A DNA stretch of 64,000 bases, taken from positions 3,534,001 through 3,598,000 of the forward strand of contig BCIA01000003.1 of assembly GCA_001599815.1 (NCBI GenBank). The letters run 5' to 3'. The notes under the pieces were generated by a model, which did no database searches, had not been told where the DNA came from, and was given only the letters and a program-made list of their open reading frames with translations. Made by a program: the position numbers and the translations under genes. The DNA comes from Furcasterigmium furcatum (Eukaryota > Ascomycota > Sordariomycetes > Glomerellales > Plectosphaerellaceae). This document shows positions 57,004 to 64,000 of this stretch, one piece after another. Numbering within the stretch: position 1 is the first letter of the stretch; each line of letters begins with the position of its first letter.

Positions 57004-59089
57004 TCAGTCGATGTTTCTGGTCTGGTCAGGACAGCAGCCCCTGAACCAAGTCTGGGGACTCCACGCCGGCTGGACGACGATGAAATCCTCCACCACGGCC
57101 GTCCCGTCCCTGAGGGCGTCCAGCTGCGCCGTTGTGCACTGTCCATTTATCAGCGGCACACGCTTCGTGTAGCAGAAAATGGGCGGCTGCGGGCCCGGCA
57201 CGGGGGCGGGGATGTGCCGGACGTCAGCCGGACCGGTGGTCGCGTAGCCGGGGCCGGCGGGGACGTTGCCGGTCGCGATGTCCTTGCCGTCGAGGGCGCG
57301 CTGGTAGATGGCATAGGCGGCCTGGGGCTGGTGGTGGGGGGCCTCGTGGCCTGCGCCGTCGAGCTTGGTGAAGGAGAAACGGGATGCCTGACGGGTGTGA
57401 CCGGCACGGGAGCCGGCGACGAGGAGGTCGGCGTAGCCGGCGGAGGCAAAGGCGGGGGAGTCGAGGGAGAGGGAGAGGGCCTCGCCGCCGAGCCAGGTGC
57501 TGCGGAAGTCGCGGTCGCCGTAGATGAGGTGGACGGGGATGTTGGCGGCGAGGAGGGAGGAGAGCTCTGGGGCGAAGGAGCGGATGAAGTCGCCGGTCCT
57601 GACGAAGTTGAAGGTCGGAAATCCGTTGACGACGGCGGCGCTGGATGTGTAGTTTACGCGGGTTCCGAGGCGGGACTGGACCGTAGGACGGTTGAGGAAG
57701 CCGAAGGCGTAGGGAGGTGGAAAATGTGCGGCGGTGTTCTGGGTGATGTCGAAAGGATGGAGCTGGGAGAGTTGTCAGCTAAAACTTCAAGGAAGCCATG
57801 CTTTGATCGAGCAGAAACAACTCACCCCTGTTTCTCGGTACGCCACATCAGTGGTCTCGCATCGGAAGGCAGCGAAGAGGCAGGTGTCGTGAACGTCCGG
57901 CTGGTTGCCCCAGCCTTCAGGGTCAAGCTGGTTAGCAATGGCACGGCAAGCGGCGATCAAGTCGACACAGCCACCAGGGCTGTTGTACTCTGCCTCGAGG
58001 CCTGCAGCCTGCTCGGGAGTAAAGACCTCGATGCCGTAGGTGTTGTTGACGGTGAATTCGAACCAGGACGGGGCCTGGATCTGTAGGTCCACATAGGCGG
58101 CGATAATGCCAACACTGGCGATACGAATGGGCCGAGGTCGGCAGAGGAGGTTAGCGGAGGGGGGAATGGGGGTGTTGGTGAGGGCGTCAGACTGAGCTTC
58201 GAAGTGTGCGGCAATTCCTGGGACCCAGTGGCCGCCGCTGGTGATGGTCTGGTGAGTGGCTCAGGGGCAAGGGGGAAAGGGGTAGGTAGACATACTAGGA
58301 CTGCGACCACAGGTGGATGCTTGGCCTGCTGTACGCCTTGAAGGCGCCGTCGCTCAGCCAGGCCTGCATGAAAGTCCACATGACGCGGGCAGCGTTCTGC
58401 GTGGTGTTGAGAGTCTGCGCTGCGTTCTGTGATCCGAAAGTGCCGTCTTGGAGGACTGCTGCTGGCCCTGGAGTTTCGCTGCCGCCGTTGGGAAAGATGA
58501 CGCCGCTCCGAATATCGACTTGTCCCTCCGTGAGAGCATCATAGCTGAAGCCAGTCTGGACTGGCTGGTCGATGTACAAGAGGTTGGCGCGATTGTTCCA
58601 GGACCAAGGGTTGTTGCTGGTCGTCTTGGAGTCGGGGTTTACTTTGCAAGGCCCGTTGCTGCCGAGAGCCTGGCCATTATCTGTCAGTGTTCCCGACTGC
58701 TGTCAAACAGGGGCAGGACGCATACCTGGTCAGTGGACGGCGACCCGGGGCCTCCGTTGATCCAGACGGTCAGGGGGTCTGTCTTGGGCTTGTTGCGGGA
58801 CTCGAAGAACCAGAAGAAGAGGCTCTGCTCGTAGGGAAACTCGGCGCTGGGAGGGATCGTGACGTGGCCGCTGTAGGAGTTGACGCCGGACTTGGTCTCG
58901 CAGAAGTTGGAGATCTGTATGTTCGTCAGTACGGGCGTTCAGTCTCAGGATACGAAGACGCACCTTTTTGACGGAGACCTTGGGCTTGGGACCGGAGCCA
59001 CAAGAATTCCTAGGCTTGGGCTGGTTTGCTGGCACAGCAGCAACGGACGTGAGCCCAAGGCACAAAGCAAGGATGTTGGCGAGTCTCAT
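57004..59089 (-). CDS. Secreted serine carboxypeptidase (peptidase family S10)
   Basis: Exopeptidase releasing C-terminal residues, usually at acidic pH. Five exons on the minus strand: 59089-58964, 58914-58726, 58669-58296, 58237-57826 and 57762-57004, 619 residues. A signal peptide is evident (MRLANILALCLGLTSVAAVPA). WINGGPGSPSTDQ is the oxyanion block, NPWSWNNRANLLYIDQPVQTG split here as NPWSWNNRANLLYIDQPVQT matches the S10 core, and the nucleophile is the Ser in WSQSYGGHWVP, where other members have Glu rather than Gln before Ser. The Asp lies in HLIYGDRDFRSTW and the His in LDGAGHEAPHHQP. A Cys-containing tail of about 60 residues (CYTKRVPLINGQC...GCC) follows the His. A stretch at about 58085-58160 could hide a further 78-nt intron (GTCTGA, CTAAC, GCCAG), also in frame. 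Extracellular or vacuolar location inferred. Confidence 0.9.
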
Positions 59090-61172
59090 GATGGGGACTC
59101 GGGGGTAACGTCGACAAAGGTATGGTGTTGTGTAGGGGCCTCGAGTTCGGCGACAAGGCCCGAATTGAGTTTGAGGAGCGTATGGAAAGCGGAACGAGCT
59201 GCAAATCGCTGAGATGAGACGAGTATTGCGTGTTCGTTGTTGTTGTTGTGGTCCTGTGTGTACTTGGACCTTATGTGAATCCGTATTGATGGACTCAATG
59301 GCTCAACAACAAACAATAACTGTCAACAGTGGGCTGCTGATGTTGCAACTGACTGTGACGAGAAGCTACCAGTGCCAGCACTAATCTTTCGTCGAATCGA
59401 CTTATATACCGCCTGGAAACCATGTAGCCCGCATCACAACTGGCGAGATCTTGTCATATGCTCTCCGTACACCGGCGTATTTCCCCCCAACTCCTCCCGA
59501 ATACCTGCTCTTGGCAAGCCTCGTGCATTGCAGCCGGAGGCAATAAGTCACCTTGCTTGCCACCTTTGAGCCCTTCACCCATGTCGACCCTCATCCAACG
59601 CCTGGGCGCAGGACCATATTGCATCCACATTCCACCCCGTTCAAAGACCCAGAGACACGCCTTACCCAGAAGTTGACTTGAATAAGAGTCTCGTGCACTC
59701 TCGCAGGACTGCCACGGATGGTCATAGTTGTGGCCAGGGGCACGGGCACGGGCAGCAGGGAGGCCTGACCTGTCCCGTGCATCTGGGAGAGCGAGATTCC
59801 AGGTGTCTCACTCGGTATCAGTCCATATGCTGCTGCGAGACAGCCTGGCTCCTGAAAGTGGTCATGTTATCAGCAGCAAGGCTCGGCAGCGGACGGTACG
59901 GCAGACAGGCCACGCTCCAGGCTTCCAGACCGGACAGCTTGATACGCAATGTACCATCACGTCGCACATGGCGTCGATCTCCCGCATCGCACAGATCTGA
60001 TCCTCCCGTTGCTCCGTCTCAGCCTCCCGGCCACAAGTTCTATCACCCCGATTCAGACCATGACAGAGATGGTCCCAAGCACACTGCTCCCCCTGCCTCG
60101 AAGGGACGGGCCTTGTGCCACTATCCTTCTTCAGCAACCGCGGCGCCGGGCTCACACCGTGCTCTTCCTCATCTGCCTGCGCCGAGGAAGCTGAGTCCGG
60201 CCACCGCCGCAAGCAAGGGATCCAAGCCCAACGTCCCAGCAGCTCGGAACCGCTCGATGCGAGTCGACGTGTACAGCCAAGCCAGCAGGGACCAATAATG
60301 ACCCTCCCTGGGTCAGTGTGTGAGACATCCTCTGGAGAGACATCCAGACATCACCAACCTTCCACCGGCACGGGCCCCGACCCCTGAGACAACCCCCAAG
60401 CTACGATAGGCCTGTTGTATAAGCTCGTCATCTTTCTCCTCCCGAGAATCGATACCCGAGAGTCGACAACTGACAGAATATACTCCCACGGCGGGCAGAT
60501 ACCCGCCCGCGCCGTCCAGATTGGAGTCTGAATAAGAAACGCTCCGCGTCTCCTTGCCTCCGTACAAAGACATGGCACGCACGCTTGCCTAAGCGATGGA
60601 GGCAAGCAATGCGAGCTCTCAGCCCGGTAGGGTTGCTCCCGAGCCAAGATACAATGGACCTTCTCAAAAAGCTCCCCGGCCGGTGAAGCTGGAATCTGAC
60701 AGATCGTCCTGCTTGCCGAGATCGCTCGAATGGGCGGCCCCCTTACTTCGGTCGTATGAACTCCCCATATCATCGGGCACCGTTGCAGCCGACGTTGCCC
60801 CCTGTCTAGTGGGAAACGTTAGCTCGCGCCACATTACAGCCTCCCATCCTTCTAGAAGACGCGGGGAACTAGATCTCGGGAAACATCCGCCTGGCGATGA
60901 TAGCTCATATCGTATCCGGGAGGGAAATACCCGCCTCCTATCCGAAACAACACCCCACAAAGAATCCAATCCTACGGCAGGAAGTCGCTTGTCAATGTGA
61001 TGATGCATTGGGGAATCTGTTCTGCCTCCACTCTAGTGGCCTCTAGCCTTTTTCCTCCTTCCATATCCATCCTCATGAGAGAGCCATGGCGGAGGGCTTT
61101 GCCTCCCCCGCCCTACGCCGCCGCCATGACACAGTTGGCAGGCGACCCCGTCCTTCCGTCCGCTCGCCGTTC
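59090..61172. other. 2.1 kb intergenic region between CSE1 and the carboxypeptidase
   Basis: Promoter side of the carboxypeptidase and 3' side of CSE1. ORFs up to 206 codons (59678-60298) lack coding bias. No RNA gene or repeat recognised. Confidence 0.5.
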
Positions 61173-64000
61173 CTACATCAAGTACTGACGGAGGGCCTGC
61201 TGCTGCTCCGGCGTCAGGCGCTCGCTGACGAATCTGGAAATGGCCCCGCTGTGCCTGCTGTCCGCCAAGTTGATGTACGAGCTCACCCACGGTGCGACCG
61301 CTGTGATCTCGGGGTAGTCGTCCCGCGCCACGGGTCGGCACGTGTTGAGCGCCGTGTAGCTCATGCCGAAGCCGATGTCGTCGACATCTGCCTCAGCGAT
61401 GAGCTCGTCGCCATACCCGCTCGACACGACGGGCGGGTTGACAAGAAGGCCGAGGAGTAGGCCGACGGACCTAGCCCACCCCTTCTGGAACTGTTGAGCG
61501 AATGCCGCTGACTCGCACACCGTCTTGGTCAGACTGACGACCGCGAGCTTGCGGTCCACCGGATTGGCAAGCTTCTCGGTGTCGGCAAGAATGAACGCAG
61601 GGTAGACGCTGGTGAAAAGGTTATTGGAAACCAGGTTGGTATGCTTCACGAAGTAATCGGCGCCGTAGCCCTGCTCAACCCTTGCAGAGACCAGGTGGTA
61701 GAACCGCACGAAGCGCAGCTTCAGAGAGTCCGCGGGCGTACCCTGCAGGTTGCCGAAGATGAGCTCAAGGATATCCTTGAAATATTGCTCGATCTCGGCG
61801 CTAGTGGTGGTAAAGTCAGCAATATGTCGCAACTGGGGAGTGCTTTTGGGAGGGAGACTCACGGCGCAAACGTCTTGATGACCGCCTCGATGATGTCGAA
61901 TGCATACAGCTGGAACTTCTTCGTCTTGATCTGTTGCTGGAAGATGCCAAGGATCTGCTCCAAAAGCTTGTTGGACAGAATGTGTGCTTTGGTTGCGGGG
62001 ATGATAGCCGACAACAGCCGCGTGCAGGCTGGGACATTGCCCTTGACTTCCCAAAGCGCGGGAGCCAACAAGGGTGCGAGGAAAGCCGTGTAGTTCGCCG
62101 AGATGGTCTCTGCAGGGCTGACTTCGAGGAGCTGAGCAAGAATCTGGAACACGTATTGCTGGAACTCTGAGATGGAGTTAGTCACGAGCGATGCTGCTGG
62201 TTTACGGCAAGAACACTCACCTGTCACGTCCTCGACCAAGATTTGGTGGAAAGGCTCCCACAAGCGGTCATTGAATAGCTTGGCATGCGCAGAAGAGCAG
62301 TACCGGATCAAGCCGCCGAGGGCCTCAAAGTGGTAGTAGTAAAACCTCGGGTTGCTGGGGTTCTGCTTGATCATGTTGGTGATGGCGATGAGGTGCCTCA
62401 GGATTCCTTCCGCCATTGGTGAGGCACCGTCCTTGATGACGATGATGATCCTCATGACGCATCGCATGAGAAACTCGTTCTCCTGGAGCTTAGCCGGCGT
62501 CGTCTCCTTCTCGATCAGCTTGAACAGGTGGTCCAATAGGTCCTTGGCAAACGGCTGAATGTCCTCGCGAGGGAACATCTGCTTTCCGGCATCGTCTGTC
62601 AGGAAGAGAACGCGTTCAACTGCGATCGCAGCATAGGAATACACCACGTAGTTGTCAGACGCCATGTTCTGGATGAGCGGCGTGAACGCAACCTTCCATT
62701 GCTCCTTGGTAAGCTGGCTGCGGAAGGTGTGAAGATACTTGATCGCATCAACCTTGGAGATAGGCTCGACGCCAGCGGCACCTGTCAGGTCCGCCGCGAT
62801 GTTCTGCTCGAAAAAATCGACGACGTTCACCAGAGGGTTGACGGTCTTGATACCCTGTGCCGCCGTGACAGCACCCTTGGAGGCGATGGAGATGAATAGG
62901 TAGATGGCTGTGTCCTTGGACTTCCAGTCGGTCTTGCCCTGGGCGAGATAGTGGTTGATGTACCTGCTAACGACACCGGTGACCAGCTGCTCGAACTTCT
63001 CCTGAAGCTTGCGCAGGAAGTCTGTGGCCGCGCGGCGCCGCGAGTCGGTGTCGGAGCCCTCGAGATCCCGTCGAATATATTCGATCGGCTCATCCTCGAA
63101 CATCTCGAGATCTGACTCGCGCAGGGCAACGTTGGGCAGGATGACCTTCTCCACGACCTGGCCGAGGACTTCTTCATTTCCGAACACCTGGGAGTGTTGC
63201 GTGGTGCCGGCGACGGCGGTCAGGAAGTGCAGCGCCTTGCTGACGAGCTGGTCATATTTGGTCTCGAGGCCAATCGACGAGAGCAGGTTCCATACATTCG
63301 TGATGAATGGCTGTGTGTACTTGGTAAAGTCTTCGTCGTACTTGACAACGTAGAGCTCGAGGACCTCGCAGATATCCGCCTTGACAATATCAACGGCGGA
63401 GATCTCCGTGTCATCGTCGGTATCGAGGACGGGGTTCGTGTAGGTGAGGTACTTGTGCAGCAGCTCCGAGAGCGGCGCCAGGTGCGTCTCGAAGATGGGG
63501 GGCATGTCGTGGGAGGACAGGTCGTAGAAGATCTTCATCATGAGGCTCAGGGCATCAAACCAGCTCTTCAGGACATCCTTGTTCTGGGCGTTTGCGTCGA
63601 TCTGCTTGTCGGTGGCGATGAGAAGCTGGACAAAGGGTTCGGCAAAGGTGCTGATAACATGGTTGATCTCCGTATACAGCTCATCGGTCCGGAAGAGGGG
63701 CCGCCAGCGGACGAAGATGGAATGGGCGACCTCGAGCACGCCGATGTTGACCTTGGGGTCGGTGGTGGAGAAGCGCTGGACGAGTTCAGTGGTGAGGGTC
63801 TCCCATCGCTGCCAGAAGTCGGAATCGGCGATGATGCTGATGGACTCGCCAAGCTGTGTCTGAACCGAGGGTGGGCATGCAATCATCAGACCGATAAGCT
63901 GCTGCTTGATGGTGTCAACCTCGTCGACAGGGAGCTTGTAGCCTCCCTCCTCGTCAACATAGTTGCTGCGGATGAAGTTCTTGAAGGCAAGAGCAGCGGC
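61173..64000 (-). CDS. CSE1: Exportin-2 / importin-alpha re-exporter CSE1 (5' partial)
   Basis: Karyopherin-beta family protein that returns importin-alpha to the cytoplasm with Ran-GTP. Exons on the minus strand: beyond 64000 to 62221, 62166-61863 and 61800-61173; 903 residues visible, so about 60 N-terminal residues lie outside the window. The visible part opens at ALAFKNFIRSNYVDEEGGYK, the end of the importin-beta N-terminal domain (KNFI and W/YVDEEG are typical of CSE1), and continues through HEAT repeats such as SDFWQRWETLTTELVQRFS, LFRTDELYTEINHVISTF and NPRFYYYHFEALGGLIRYC to the CAS/CSE C-terminal domain. The 54-nt intron at 62167-62220 has no stop and a length divisible by three; GTGAGT and TCTCAG support removal. 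Confidence 0.95.

Noticed and set aside
58085..58165. Extra 78-nt intron in carboxypeptidase exon 4
   Set aside because: A GTCTGA donor, CTAAC branch and GCCAG acceptor exist and keep the frame, but the donor is poor and the uninterrupted reading (IRIASVGII) fits the family better.

Overview
The window is nuclear DNA of a filamentous ascomycete, most likely a Sordariomycete. Genes carry short introns (about 50-125 nt) with GTAAGT/GTGAGT-type donors and CTAAC-like branch points, third codon positions are strongly C/G, and the products have filamentous-fungal forms (AIM21, TVP18, a PAB1 with a charged RRM4 insert, a HUL5-type HECT ligase). No transposon, RIP-like AT-rich tract, tRNA, rRNA or CRISPR was recognised. 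Three N positions (46131, 46140, 49205) mark local assembly uncertainty. All exon structures below were read by eye from splice signals and frame.

Layout. 1-11 kb: end of a peroxisomal 3-ketoacyl-CoA thiolase (+), HUL5-like HECT E3 ligase (-), poly(A)-binding protein PAB1 (+), nitronate monooxygenase with a C-terminal AKL (-). 11-19.4 kb: mostly gene-free, broken only by a 98-residue protein that is little more than one dsRNA-binding domain (+). 19.4-30 kb: mitochondrial ribosomal protein uS7m, a large disordered protein with a C-terminal universal-stress-protein domain, a small membrane ORF overlapping the next gene out of frame, a membrane/coiled-coil protein and an F-box protein (all +). 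30-36.4 kb: cytochrome P450 (+), TVP18 (-), ornithine cyclodeaminase/mu-crystallin family protein (+). 36.4-50.3 kb: AIM21 actin-patch protein, ETF-ubiquinone oxidoreductase and TATA-binding protein (all +), each preceded by a leader region of 0.8-4 kb without genes. 50.3-64 kb: a 4.1 kb gene-free stretch, a PH-like conserved protein (+), a secreted S10 serine carboxypeptidase (-) and CSE1/exportin-2 (-, 5' end beyond the window).

The genes are mostly housekeeping and do not form one pathway. Thiolase (peroxisomal beta-oxidation) and ETF-QO (mitochondrial acyl-CoA dehydrogenase electrons) share the theme of fatty-acid oxidation, and the nitronate monooxygenase has a plausible peroxisomal signal, but they lie far apart. 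The P450 has no secondary-metabolite backbone gene beside it. The points most worth a second look are the out-of-frame, clearly coding ORF at 25092, the dsRBD microprotein with a GC-AG intron, the 16-nt exon of TVP18, and the Gln that replaces the usual Glu before the catalytic Ser of the carboxypeptidase.
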